Shown here piece after piece: positions 26,492 through 35,222 of a stretch of 64,000 bases of DNA. This stretch comes from an uncultured Aquimarina sp. (GTDB taxonomy: Bacteria > Bacteroidota > Bacteroidia > Flavobacteriales > Flavobacteriaceae): assembly GCA_947500845.1 (NCBI GenBank), contig CANMTP010000001.1, positions 124,001-188,000 on the forward strand, given 5' to 3'. The first letter of the stretch is position 1. Each line of letters starts with the position of its first letter. Made by a program: the position numbers and the translations under genes. The notes under the pieces are model-generated. The model was not told where the DNA came from. It searched no databases and worked only from the letters and a program-made list of their open reading frames with translations.

Positions 26492-27913
26492 CTATAATAA
26501 TGAGGTAGGAGCTACGTATTCTGAAATCTTAAATTTTCCACTCTCCTTGATAGCTTTCATTCCTCCATGAACGTCGATCAGGTTTTTATAACCTTTGGAT
26601 CTTAGAATAGATACAAATATCATAGAGCGATACCCACTTCGACAATGTACATAATAGGTTTTGTTTTTGTCTATTTTAGTCATACTGTCCTTAAGATAAT
26701 CCAAGGGGGCGTTTATGGCATTTTCTACATGTTCACTATTATATTCACTGGATCTGCGAACATCCAGAATACTTATCTCTTTTGATTGCACGATCTCAGC
26801 AAGATTTTCTGCCGTTACAGAAGTTATGGTTTCAGTTTCTTTTCCTGTGTTTATCCATGCTTTAATTCCTCCTTTTAAGTATCCCAGAGTGTTATCAAAA
26901 CCTACTCTTGCCAGGCGTGTTGCGACTTCTTCTTCACGTCCTTCATCGGCAACAATAAGTATGGGCTGTTTTACATTCATGATGGTAGTACCTACCCAAG
27001 TAGCAAAACTTCCGTCTATTCCAATATTATAAGAACCATGAATAAATCCTTTGGCAAAAATTTTCGGGTCTCTTGTATCAATTATGATCGCTTGACTATG
27101 GTCTAAAGCTGTTTCAAAAGCTGAAGGGCTTAACGCGATGGTTCCTTTTTCTACCACGTCATCAACGCTTTCATATCCTTGTATATTCATCAATACATTT
27201 TGTGGGAAATAACCTGGCGGAGGCGTTAAACCAGTGAGGACTGCATCAATGAAATCTTCTTTGGTCATATCTGCTCTTAATGCATAATTTGTTTGCTTTT
27301 GATGCCCTAGTGTATCGGTAGTTTCATCACTCATCATTTTTCCGCAGGCACTTCCGGCACCGTGTCCTGGATATATAATAATATCATCTGGTAATGGCAT
27401 GATTTTATTTCGCAAAGAATCAAATAAATGAGCGGCTAATTTCTCTTGAGTAAGTTCAGAAATTACTTTTTGAGCCAGATCAGGACGACCAACATCTCCA
27501 ATGAACAATGTGTCACCTGTAAATAGAGAGGTCTGATTTCCATTTTCATCAATAAGCAAATAACAACTACTTTCCATAGTATGCCCTGGAGTGTGAATGA
27601 GTTTAATTGAGGCATTACCTAATTTAAATTCCTGACCATCTTTTCCAATAATGGCATTAAAACCTGTTTTCATGGTTGTTGGGCCATATACAATATCAGC
27701 CCCTGTTTTTTTTGCCAAGTCAATATGGCCTGAGACAAAATCAGCATGAAAATGTGTTTCGAAAACATATTTGATAATTGCATTTCGTTCTTGTGCCATT
27801 TCGATATAAGGATCCACTTCTCTTAATGGATCAATTATGGCTGCTTCACCATTACTTTCAATGTAATAGGCACCTTGTGCTAAACAGCCCGTATAAATTT
27901 GTTCTACTTTCAT
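26492..27913 (-). CDS. Persulfide dioxygenase-type MBL-fold hydrolase with two rhodanese domains
   Basis: 473 aa. Residues 1-240 are an ETHE1/CstB-like metallo-beta-lactamase fold with THFHADFVSGH (His54, His56, Asp58), TPGHTMESSCY and FTGDTLFIGDVGRPDL. Two rhodanese domains follow: the first (about 265-360) has no active-site Cys (LIVADEGREEE), the second (about 370-465) has HCRSGYRS with the catalytic Cys. Such proteins oxidise glutathione- or CoA-persulfides to sulfite or thiosulfate, detoxifying sulfide in the cytoplasm. It is transcribed divergently from the P-type ATPase, with a GTAAC-N4-GTTAC dyad 59 bp before its ATG. Substrate identity is inferred from the family. Confidence 0.85.
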   Translation of the reverse strand: MKVEQIYTGCLAQGAYYIESNGEAAIIDPLREVDPYIEMAQERNAIIKYVFETHFHADFVSGHIDLAKKTGADIVYGPTTMKTGFNAIIGKDGQEFKLGNASIKLIHTPGHTMESSCYLLIDENGNQTSLFTGDTLFIGDVGRPDLAQKVISELTQEKLAAHLFDSLRNKIMPLPDDIIIYPGHGAGSACGKMMSDETTDTLGHQKQTNYALRADMTKEDFIDAVLTGLTPPPGYFPQNVLMNIQGYESVDDVVEKGTIALSPSAFETALDHSQAIIIDTRDPKIFAKGFIHGSYNIGIDGSFATWVGTTIMNVKQPILIVADEGREEEVATRLARVGFDNTLGYLKGGIKAWINTGKETETITSVTAENLAEIVQSKEISILDVRRSSEYNSEHVENAINAPLDYLKDSMTKIDKNKTYYVHCRSGYRSMIFVSILRSKGYKNLIDVHGGMKAIKESGKFKISEYVAPTSLL

Positions 27914-27971
27914 GATTTTCTTCTTTTTTAAATTTTCAAACTAAAATTACATGGACTCAGAAAGTTTTGCA

Positions 27972-27985
27972 GTAACTTTTGTTAC
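27972..27985. promoter_or_regulatory. 14-bp operator-like dyad GTAAC-N4-GTTAC
   Basis: A perfect 5-N4-5 inverted repeat in the divergent promoter region, 59-72 bp upstream of the persulfide dioxygenase start. Its geometry fits CRP/FNR-family dimers. It differs from the three ATGAY-N4-RTCAT dyads nearby, so it may belong to another member of the family. Confidence 0.5.
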
Positions 27986-28053
27986 ACAGCCGGGGATACT
28001 CTTCATCCCAAAATAAGATTATCTAAAAATATATTTGAAAAGTAACTAATACA

Positions 28054-28067
28054 ATGACCGTTGTCAT
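28054..28067. promoter_or_regulatory. 14-bp operator-like dyad ATGAC-N4-GTCAT
   Basis: A perfect 5-N4-5 inverted repeat centred at 28060.5. With a transcription start expected a few bases after the -7 box at 28090-28097, the centre lies near -42, the classic class II CRP/FNR activator position for the downstream ATPase. Confidence 0.55.
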
Positions 28068-28089
28068 CTTTTAAATCTATAAGCGATAG

Positions 28090-28097
28090 TAAATTTG
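28090..28097 (+). promoter_or_regulatory. -7 box (TAAATTTG) of the P-type ATPase gene
   Basis: TAAATTTG matches the TAnnTTTG consensus, 43 bp before the ATG at 28140, and is correctly placed relative to the dyad at 28054-28067 for an activated promoter. Confidence 0.5.
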
Positions 28098-28139
28098 ATA
28101 ACTCTTACCGCAACATTAAAAAGTTGTAAAGACTACTAC

Positions 28140-30785
28140 ATGAACAAAGATTCTCATGCCATATCAATTTCAGATATTACCACTCGGTTACATGTAGATC
28201 CCCAAAAGGGACTTACTTATGATGAAGCTAAAAAACGACTTAGTTATTATGGCGAGAATAAGCTAAAACATAAGAGAGCAAAAAGTAGTTGGATTATCTT
28301 ATTAGAACAGTTTCTTGACCCTGTTATTTATGTTTTGGGAATAGCGATGATATTGGCATTTGTTTTTACAGAATGGTTAGAGGGTTTTGCCGTATTGGTA
28401 GTTATTCTTATTACCGTTTTAATAGGCTTTTTTATGGAGTTGCAAGCGGTTCGGTCTATAGAATCCCTTCGTAAAATGGTACAAACGATGGCTAATGTAA
28501 TGCGTGGTGGAAACATACAGCACCTAAAATCAAATCATATAGTGCCTGGAGATATTATTCTATTAGCTCCAGGTGATCTTATACCTGCAGACGCTCGTTT
28601 GATTTGGCACCAAAGTTTGGCTGTTAAGGAAGCCGCACTCACAGGAGAAAGTAATCAGGTGGATAAAAATCCAAAGACGCTTCCTATACAAACTTCTCTG
28701 GCAGAACAAAGCAATATGGTTTTTAAAGGTACTGTAGTGGTAAGAGGCAATGCTAGGGCTGTGGTGACTGCAACCGGGAATCAAACTCATATTGGCCAGA
28801 TAAGCAGTCTTACACAAGAAGCAGATAAAAGTAGGAATCCTTTAGAGAAACGATTACATCAACTAAGTCGATGGCTTATTGGATTTACATTAATTCTTGC
28901 TTTGATTATCGTAGTAAGTGGATATCTTCAGGGGAAAGACTTGTTTTTAATGATGAAAACAGGAATTGCTCTGGCTGTTGCAGCAATTCCTGAAGGATTA
29001 CCAATTGTGGCTACTATTGCATTAGCAAAAGGAATGGTTAAACTTTCTAAACAAAAAGTAATCATCAAGAAACTGGAAGCAGTACAAACCTTAGGCGAAA
29101 CCAATATTATTTGTACTGATAAAACAGGAACATTAACAGAAAATAAAATGTCTGTCCATGAACTTGTTATGCATGATAGAATATTGAAATCTGGTGATTT
29201 CATTGATATAACCTCCTTAAGAAACTTAAAAAACAATGACGTTTTCACAAAGATTATTGAAGTAGCGGTTTTGTGTAATAATATGGGTTCACAAGGAAAG
29301 AAAATGAATGGTGATTCTATTGAAATTGCTCTTATTGATTTTGCTGAAAAAATTGGATATGATATTGTTAAGCTTAGAAATCAATATCCTGAGCTGGAAG
29401 AAATTCCTTTTGATGCAGAACAAAAAATAATGGCTACCCTCAATCAGAATAAGGATCAATATACGGTATATATTAAAGGTGCTATCGAGAATATTATCGA
29501 ATTCTGTGATACAATTATTACCGAAGAAGGAGTAAGACCTTTAAAGGATAAAGAAAAATGGTTAGCTACAGGAAATTCAGTCGCTTCTGAAGGTTTGCGT
29601 GTTTTGGCATTTGCATACAAAGACACAGAAAACAGACCAAACATTAGTGAATTTACAAAGAAACTTGTCTTTGTAGGACTTATAGGATTTTTGGATCCTC
29701 CTCGAAGTGATATCAAACAAGCTATAAAAACCTATAAAGATGCAGGAATCAAAGTAGTTATGATCACAGGGGACCATCCAGATACAGCTAGGAAAATCGC
29801 TGAAGAAATAGGATTGCTGAATAAAGATGATGTTAATAAAAAAGTCATACACGGTAGGACAGTTCACATTTCAGAAAAATTGGACTCAAAGGAAGAAAAC
29901 AAAATCCTAAATGCTAAGGTTTTTGCCAGAATGATCCCTAAACAAAAATTGGATTTAGTGAATTTTTATCAAAAGCACAATTCTGTCGTTGGGATGATCG
30001 GGGATGGTGTCAATGATGCCCCTGCACTTAAAAAAGCAGATATTGGTATCGCGATGGGTATTCGGGGGACTGAAGCCGCAAAAGAAGTTGCAGATGTGAT
30101 TCTTATGGATGATCAATTTACTTCTACTGAATTGGCGATACGGCAGGGGCGAACAATATTTGGTAATATTCGCCATTTTGTAGTGTATTTGTTGTCTTGT
30201 AATTTTGCAGAGATTATTGCAGTTGCGGTAGCTTCTTTATCCAATTTACCACTGCCTCTACTACCGATGCAAATACTTTTTCTTAATTTGGTAACCGATA
30301 TATTTCTAGCTTTGGCGCTGGGTATGGGTAGAGGACAAGATGGAATTATGAAACAGCCACCACGTACTCCTGATGAGCCCATTATTACCAAAAAGCTTTG
30401 GATATCCATCATTATCTATGGATTATCTATAACATTAGCTGTTATTGGGGTAACAGTGTATGCACATTTTGTAATGGAGTTATCTGCCAAAGTTGTGAAT
30501 AATATGGCTTTCTTTACACTGGTCTTGGCACAACTTTTTAATGTGTTTAATATACCTCACCGCCATGTATCATTCTTCAAAAATGAGGTGACCACTAATC
30601 TTTGGGTGTGTGGGGCAATTGGGTTATCTTTACTAATCATGTTAATTGCTTACTACATTCCGTTACTAAAACTGGTGCTATCGTTGAAGACATTATCAAA
30701 AGAACAATTTACCATTATAGGTCTTTTTGGAATAAGTGCTTTGGTTTTGACACAAATCATTAAACGATTGGGAGGAACGATATGA
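28140..30785 (+). CDS. P2A-type (Ca2+-ATPase-like) cation-transporting P-type ATPase
   Basis: Start taken at ATG 28140 (881 aa); a TTG at 28095 is less likely because it overlaps the -7 box. Order: N-terminal cation-ATPase domain (1-65), TM1-2 (about 66-115), actuator domain with LTGES (about 165), TM3-4 with AAIPEGLP (about 285), phosphorylation site CTDKTGTLT with Asp327, nucleotide-binding domain, TGDHPDTA and MIGDGVNDAPALKKADIGIAMG hinge motifs, and TM5-10 with MQILFLNLVTD. The PEGLP and NLVTD motifs indicate Ca2+/Mn2+-type export from the cytoplasm, although Mg or other ions cannot be excluded. Its promoter carries a CRP/FNR-type dyad, and it stands divergently from the sulfide-detoxifying gene. 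Confidence 0.9.
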   Translation: MNKDSHAISISDITTRLHVDPQKGLTYDEAKKRLSYYGENKLKHKRAKSSWIILLEQFLDPVIYVLGIAMILAFVFTEWLEGFAVLVVILITVLIGFFMELQAVRSIESLRKMVQTMANVMRGGNIQHLKSNHIVPGDIILLAPGDLIPADARLIWHQSLAVKEAALTGESNQVDKNPKTLPIQTSLAEQSNMVFKGTVVVRGNARAVVTATGNQTHIGQISSLTQEADKSRNPLEKRLHQLSRWLIGFTLILALIIVVSGYLQGKDLFLMMKTGIALAVAAIPEGLPIVATIALAKGMVKLSKQKVIIKKLEAVQTLGETNIICTDKTGTLTENKMSVHELVMHDRILKSGDFIDITSLRNLKNNDVFTKIIEVAVLCNNMGSQGKKMNGDSIEIALIDFAEKIGYDIVKLRNQYPELEEIPFDAEQKIMATLNQNKDQYTVYIKGAIENIIEFCDTIITEEGVRPLKDKEKWLATGNSVASEGLRVLAFAYKDTENRPNISEFTKKLVFVGLIGFLDPPRSDIKQAIKTYKDAGIKVVMITGDHPDTARKIAEEIGLLNKDDVNKKVIHGRTVHISEKLDSKEENKILNAKVFARMIPKQKLDLVNFYQKHNSVVGMIGDGVNDAPALKKADIGIAMGIRGTEAAKEVADVILMDDQFTSTELAIRQGRTIFGNIRHFVVYLLSCNFAEIIAVAVASLSNLPLPLLPMQILFLNLVTDIFLALALGMGRGQDGIMKQPPRTPDEPIITKKLWISIIIYGLSITLAVIGVTVYAHFVMELSAKVVNNMAFFTLVLAQLFNVFNIPHRHVSFFKNEVTTNLWVCGAIGLSLLIMLIAYYIPLLKLVLSLKTLSKEQFTIIGLFGISALVLTQIIKRLGGTI

Positions 30786-30806
30786 TAACATTAACAAAAA
30801 ACGCCC

Positions 30807-31379
30807 TTAATTCTTAATGGGGAATTGATTAATGGCGGTTTTCATTGGTAATATTCCATCGTATTTCATTTGCATGATAATGGCGTCTATGTAATCGTTT
30901 ATAGTAAGTTTACCAAGTTGATAATCATAAATGTCTAAACACATTTCCCAGAGCAAAGACAAATTTTTCGGGATCAGCGTATATATATGTGTTTCTAAAT
31001 GATATATTTTAGAATGGCCATATATGGTATCATATTTCTCTTCAAGTCTTGTTGTTGAAGTAATCATAAGGCCATCAAAACCTTTCTTTCGAATAGAACG
31101 AATTAATGAATTTATTTCTTCTTCGGCTTTTTCGGGTGTTGTAAAAACCATTGGATAGATTTCCATACTTTGGTAAGCATTGATATGGTAGCTTTTTAAC
31201 CTATTTTTCATTGTTTTTTCAAAAATCACACGCGCTTCGGTATCTTCAGTTACTGCAGTGATTACTATTTTTTCGAGATTAAAAATTCTCGATTGTTGTT
31301 GCTTTCTATTGGATATAGGTTGAGCAGATAATGTGCTCATAACGATAGAGTAGAAAAAAATAGTAACCAAATATTTCAT
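30807..31379 (-). CDS. Periplasmic protein of unknown function
   Basis: Start at ATG 31379 (190 aa), giving a clean signal peptide (MKYLVTIFFYSIVMSTLSAQ). The longer reading from 31445 adds a hydrophobic extension and runs into the operator-like dyad, so it is rejected. The mature domain (about 33-160) alternates helices and strands (IVITAVTEDTEARVIFEKTM, FDGLMITSTTRLEEKYDT, HLETHIYTLIP), like the TolB-N/DUF4136-type folds of periplasmic proteins; this is only a resemblance. It ends 21 bp from the converging ATPase gene. A 14-bp dyad lies 53 bp upstream. Confidence 0.65.
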   Translation of the reverse strand: MKYLVTIFFYSIVMSTLSAQPISNRKQQQSRIFNLEKIVITAVTEDTEARVIFEKTMKNRLKSYHINAYQSMEIYPMVFTTPEKAEEEINSLIRSIRKKGFDGLMITSTTRLEEKYDTIYGHSKIYHLETHIYTLIPKNLSLLWEMCLDIYDYQLGKLTINDYIDAIIMQMKYDGILPMKTAINQFPIKN

Positions 31380-31431
31380 TATCTGTGACTTTATTAAAAA
31401 ATTAAAGTACAAAGAGATAATTTCATAAATA

Positions 31432-31445
31432 ATGATCATCGTCAT
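31432..31445. promoter_or_regulatory. 14-bp operator-like dyad ATGAT-N4-GTCAT
   Basis: A 5-N4-5 near-palindrome (one mismatch between the arms) of the ATGAY-N4-RTCAT type, 53-66 bp upstream of the periplasmic protein's ATG at 31379. Same family as 28054-28067 and 32202-32215. Confidence 0.45.
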
Positions 31446-31483
31446 TCCTCCTCTACAATAAGTACGCCCAACTTCAGAAGGGA

Positions 31484-32065
31484 TTACTCTTTATTCTTTA
31501 ACCTTCTTTTATCGGTAAGGGCCCAGTATATTCCTTTTACTCCAGCAACCCAATGATCATACATAAAGATGAGGATAATCTCTTCTAAGGTTTCCAATAA
31601 TCCTAATACGACCATAAAATAGAACAACCAATATACTGGCCCAAAAAATAGTAACCAAAGAATAAAGACAGCTTGCGTGATGGCGGATAGCTTTGCCATA
31701 TATGTATGAAAAGCAGTTGTTTTACCATATTTTTTTAATGCAATAAGCATCTGAATAGTGTAAGGAACAAATGCTACTATAATTAACACCATGTTCTCTC
31801 TCATAAAATTATATTCGAACAATAAGAGGCCAGCCAGGCCAATCACCAAGGTGACCTGATCTCCAAATGAATCTAATTGTGAACCCCTAGCGCTTGTGAT
31901 TTTTAGTTTTCGGGCTAAAAATCCGTCGATTGCATCTGTAAGATAGCTTATCAATAAAAACCAAGTAAATAATTCACGTTTATCTAACCAGATTAAAACC
32001 AATAAAAAGGGTGCAGCTACAACGCGATAAAATGAAAACCAGTCGGCAATATTATAGTTTTTAAT
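31484..32065 (-). CDS. CDP-alcohol phosphatidyltransferase family membrane protein
   Basis: The CDP-OH-P motif is complete: D-AI-DG-FL-AR, eight residues, then G-SQL-D-SFG-D (DAIDGFLARK...RGSQLDSFGD), the Mg2+-binding catalytic site for transferring a phosphatidyl group from CDP-diacylglycerol to an alcohol in the inner membrane. About five membrane helices follow, ending in a basic tail (DKRRLKNKE). The family N-terminus is present in frame (IKNYNIADWFSFYRVVAAPFLL), but there is no ATG or GTG there; the only canonical start is TTG at 32002, which would cut into TM1. I set the start at the ATT codon 32063-32065, preceded by AGAAG, as a hypothesis. A dyad lies 137 bp upstream. The head-group alcohol is unknown. 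Confidence 0.7.
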   Translation of the reverse strand: MKNYNIADWFSFYRVVAAPFLLVLIWLDKRELFTWFLLISYLTDAIDGFLARKLKITSARGSQLDSFGDQVTLVIGLAGLLLFEYNFMRENMVLIIVAFVPYTIQMLIALKKYGKTTAFHTYMAKLSAITQAVFILWLLFFGPVYWLFYFMVVLGLLETLEEIILIFMYDHWVAGVKGIYWALTDKRRLKNKE

Positions 32066-32143
32066 AGAATCACGTCTTCTTAGGATTGTGGTTATACAAA
32101 CATTATGAAAACTATCTACTTCAATATAAATAGCTTTAGGTAA

Positions 32144-32763
32144 TTAGCAAATTAAACCAATTAACCAATTGTTAAGATATTGATATGTTTTGCTATGCGT
32201 AATGATAAATATCATTCTTTTTCTATTGCCCTGAAGCTCAAATCTCAATCTATTTTATCTAATTAATGTTTACCAGGAATTTCAACCAACATTGTTACAA
32301 CAAGAATTACTATGAAGATGTATATGCTATTGAAATTAAAGTATTAATCCGACACATATCGATGAATCAGTAATCGCTGATCATGCATTAGTTTGGGTAG
32401 GTTCTTCTAGACGACAGTCTTGTACTCATACCGATTTCCAATTGCCTAAGTGTAATTCATCCAGTATCATACAAACCGCATCGTTATTACACATCGCCTT
32501 AATTATTGCCTGCTCCCGAATAGCTGATGATTGTCATATTGTGTTCATTATATGTTTTTCTACAATTTTAAATGTCTCTCTTTGTAATAATTTAACAAGG
32601 GTATATATATCAAGAAAGAGTACAAAAACGGATATCGCATTTACAAGAAAGTGTTATCAAAAATTGCAATTACTTTGTCTATCCGAAGGTTGTTTTTATT
32701 TGAAGATCCTATTGTAAAGATACTTTAAATATGCTACATTGTCATCTTAGAAAATTAGTATAC
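32144..32763. other. Intergenic stretch, about 620 bp, between divergent genes
   Basis: It holds the dyad at 32202-32215. An open minus-strand scrap near 32455-32560 reads REQAIIKAMCNNDAVCMILDE, but is too short to call a gene. No other coding signal is supported. Confidence 0.4.
32202..32215. promoter_or_regulatory. 14-bp operator-like dyad ATGAT-N4-ATCAT
   Basis: A perfect 5-N4-5 inverted repeat, 137 bp upstream of the proposed start of the CDP-alcohol phosphatidyltransferase gene and about 550 bp upstream of corA. Confidence 0.5.
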
Positions 32764-33831
32764 ATGGAGTTTAAAACACCATCACCGGCCGAGAAACAAT
32801 CTGGTTTAGCTCCGGGTACTGTAGTATATACCGGAGATAAAACTTTAAGTGATTTATATATTGAAGTTTTTGACTACGATAAAGATACTTGTGAAGAAAA
32901 GGAACTAGACCGAATAGAAGATGCTTTTACGTATTCTGATACCGAACCTGTTACCTGGATTAATATGAATGGCCTTAATCATATCGAGGCTATTGAAACA
33001 ATAGGCGAGCAATATAAACTTCATCCTCTTATTTTAGAAGATATCGCTAATACGCAGCAACGACCAAAAATTGATGAATATGAAAATTATCTTTTTGTAG
33101 TATTGAAAATGTTATATTTTGATAAAGAAGAGAACTTATCTATAGAGCATATCAGTTTTGTTTTGGGTAGAAACTATGTGATATCGTTTCAAGAGGCAGA
33201 TGGAGATGTTTTTGATGGTGTAAGAAACCGTATTCGCACAGGAAAAGGTAGATTGAGGACTTCTGGTGCAGATTATCTGCTTTATGCTTTAATGGACGCT
33301 GTGGTCGACAATTACTTCAACTTAATCGAAGCTATGGGTGATAAAATTGAAGAGCTGGAAGATGATTTATTCGAAGAAAAACCAAATGATGACATTACTT
33401 ATGATATTCAAAGCCTTAAAAAGGAGATACTGAAAATTAGAAGAGCAGTATTTCCACTTAGAGAGGTAGTAAATCGTATTGAAAAAAGTGACCATCCACT
33501 TATAGTTGAGAAAACTCAATTTTATCTTCGTGACTTATATGATCATATCGTACAGGTTTCAGAAAATATAGAAATATACAGGGATATGATTTGGGGATTG
33601 ATGGATATGTATATGACCACCATTAGTAATAAGATGAATGAGGTGATGAAAGTACTTACCATTATGGCATCTATTTTTATCCCTCTTACCTTTCTTGCAG
33701 GCATCTATGGAATGAATTTTGAAAATATGCCAGAATTAAAATCTAAATATGGATACTATGTACTTTGGGCGGTAATGGTCATGGTGTTTTTTGGTTTATT
33801 GTATTATTTTAAAAGAAAAAAATGGTTATAA
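32764..33831 (+). CDS. corA: CorA-family magnesium/cobalt channel
   Basis: Start at ATG 32764 (355 aa), which matches the family N-terminus (MEFKTPSPAEKQSG...); the ORF extends 11 codons further but those look unrelated. A long cytoplasmic domain with the willow helices (about 190-295) is followed by two C-terminal membrane helices (about 297-316 and 332-350), with the selectivity motif Gly316-Met317-Asn318 (IYGMNFENMPE) between them. Pentameric CorA channels carry Mg2+ (and Co2+/Ni2+) into the cytoplasm. It is grouped with a Ca-type ATPase, suggesting a cation-homeostasis cluster. Confidence 0.9.
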   Translation: MEFKTPSPAEKQSGLAPGTVVYTGDKTLSDLYIEVFDYDKDTCEEKELDRIEDAFTYSDTEPVTWINMNGLNHIEAIETIGEQYKLHPLILEDIANTQQRPKIDEYENYLFVVLKMLYFDKEENLSIEHISFVLGRNYVISFQEADGDVFDGVRNRIRTGKGRLRTSGADYLLYALMDAVVDNYFNLIEAMGDKIEELEDDLFEEKPNDDITYDIQSLKKEILKIRRAVFPLREVVNRIEKSDHPLIVEKTQFYLRDLYDHIVQVSENIEIYRDMIWGLMDMYMTTISNKMNEVMKVLTIMASIFIPLTFLAGIYGMNFENMPELKSKYGYYVLWAVMVMVFFGLLYYFKRKKWL

Positions 33832-33910
33832 AAAGATGAATTTTCTTATGATATCTATGTCAATAGTGAGGGGAACTGTGATAAATTAAACCACATTTAT
33901 TAAAGGATGA

Positions 33911-35053
33911 CTATATTTTCCCATAAACGGGAACAATGAAACTTCCTTCTAAAAACTTATCCGGTTTAATTTGGCTTTGTAATATGACACCGGTAGATGA
34001 TTCTTCAAGTAATAATTGTGCAGATTGAATTAATGGTACAGCTGTGGTGATCTGAATTGCTCGTAAATAGTGTCGGCCTACTTTATTTGGCGATATCTTC
34101 TTTGAAACTTCTCTTCGTCTTAAAACACCCTTTGAATCTTTACCTTCGACAGCAGCATATAAAATAATCTGATCATCTTCAATATGTGGAATTTGTTTTT
34201 CCATATCCTGCTGTAGAGCTCCGATGATATCCTTAGCATTGCCATTGTGGTTAATTTGCCTTTGTACCCAGTCATAGTGGCCAGGATGTCGTAAAGTCTT
34301 GTAGTCCAGAGAACGCACTTTACCAACGAATACATCAGGTAGGTCAGCCGCACCACCAGATGTCAGGTCTTCTTCGTAAGCAATACCATCAATAATAATA
34401 GTGGCTTTTTCAGACAATGAAGGTAGTATTATTCTTTTATAATCTCGAACTACAACAGCATTTTTTATATACTCGGTAGCCACTCCAACAGGGCTCCAGG
34501 TAAAACCATAATAATGGGGAGCAACGGCGTGATTTGTTAAGGCACCTACTTTAAATACTAAGGAATTGACTTTATTTACTTCAAAATCGTTGCAAAAGTC
34601 TTTAAAAAGTTTATTGGCGAGTATGTTAATATACCCAGGAGCAAGACCCGTTTGAAGAATAAACCCGGTTTTAGCATCCTTTGCCAAGGAAATAATTTTA
34701 TTAGTCTCGTCTACATATTCAGTAAGGTTTGCGTAGTGCATATTATAATCTTTAGCAAATGCTGCGATTTTTGGTGCTAATGTCCCGGGGAGACAATCCA
34801 GAAGTATGTCTGCTTGATGAAATATATCTTCCATTTCTGTGGAAATGTCCTCAGTATCCAGATGAAACGTAATTATGTTACAAGGTTGGGTAGTACCTTC
34901 TTCTATCCATTTTGCTATCTTTTGTGCTTTGGAAATAGTCCTGTTTCCTATAAAAAGGGTAGGGGAGACCTTACTCCATTCAGCAAGAATGAGTCCAACG
35001 GCCTCAGCTATTCCGCCTGCACCAGCTATAATAATTTTATAATGCTTATTCAT
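33911..35053 (-). CDS. Saccharopine dehydrogenase-like oxidoreductase
   Basis: 380 aa. The N-terminal Rossmann fold has IIIAGAGGIAEAVG (about 8-21), an LDCLPGTLAPKIAAFA motif and TGLAPGYINILANKL (about 140), matching saccharopine dehydrogenase and carboxynorspermidine synthase-type proteins that act on amino-acid conjugates with NAD(P)H. The C-terminal catalytic and dimerisation domain is full length. Substrate cannot be told from sequence; lysine, ketoglutarate or polyamine-type reactions are all possible. It stands alone on the minus strand. Confidence 0.75.
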   Translation of the reverse strand: MNKHYKIIIAGAGGIAEAVGLILAEWSKVSPTLFIGNRTISKAQKIAKWIEEGTTQPCNIITFHLDTEDISTEMEDIFHQADILLDCLPGTLAPKIAAFAKDYNMHYANLTEYVDETNKIISLAKDAKTGFILQTGLAPGYINILANKLFKDFCNDFEVNKVNSLVFKVGALTNHAVAPHYYGFTWSPVGVATEYIKNAVVVRDYKRIILPSLSEKATIIIDGIAYEEDLTSGGAADLPDVFVGKVRSLDYKTLRHPGHYDWVQRQINHNGNAKDIIGALQQDMEKQIPHIEDDQIILYAAVEGKDSKGVLRRREVSKKISPNKVGRHYLRAIQITTAVPLIQSAQLLLEESSTGVILQSQIKPDKFLEGSFIVPVYGKI

Positions 35054-35222
35054 AAATTAAATTTTTAGTCCTTCCTTTTAGTTCATAAACAATGAAAATT
35101 TTCAACAAATTATTTCCTGTGTTTTAGTTGAAAAATTAATCATAGAATTATTAGTGTTTCCTATGCTCAGTGATCTTTGTAGTGTATTAGCGTTTACGAT
35201 TTTTAAATTGGTCAATCGCTAG

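Noticed and set aside
30786-30840. Imperfect inverted repeat between the converging ATPase and periplasmic-protein genes
   Set aside because: Several mismatches and it overlaps the end of the minus-strand CDS; a shared terminator is possible but not supported.
32442-32717. 91-aa plus-strand ORF between the divergent CDP-transferase and CorA genes
   Set aside because: Cys/Ile-rich random-looking translation without family motifs or ribosome-binding site; the opposite strand has a scrap (REQAIIKAMCNND) that is also too short to support.
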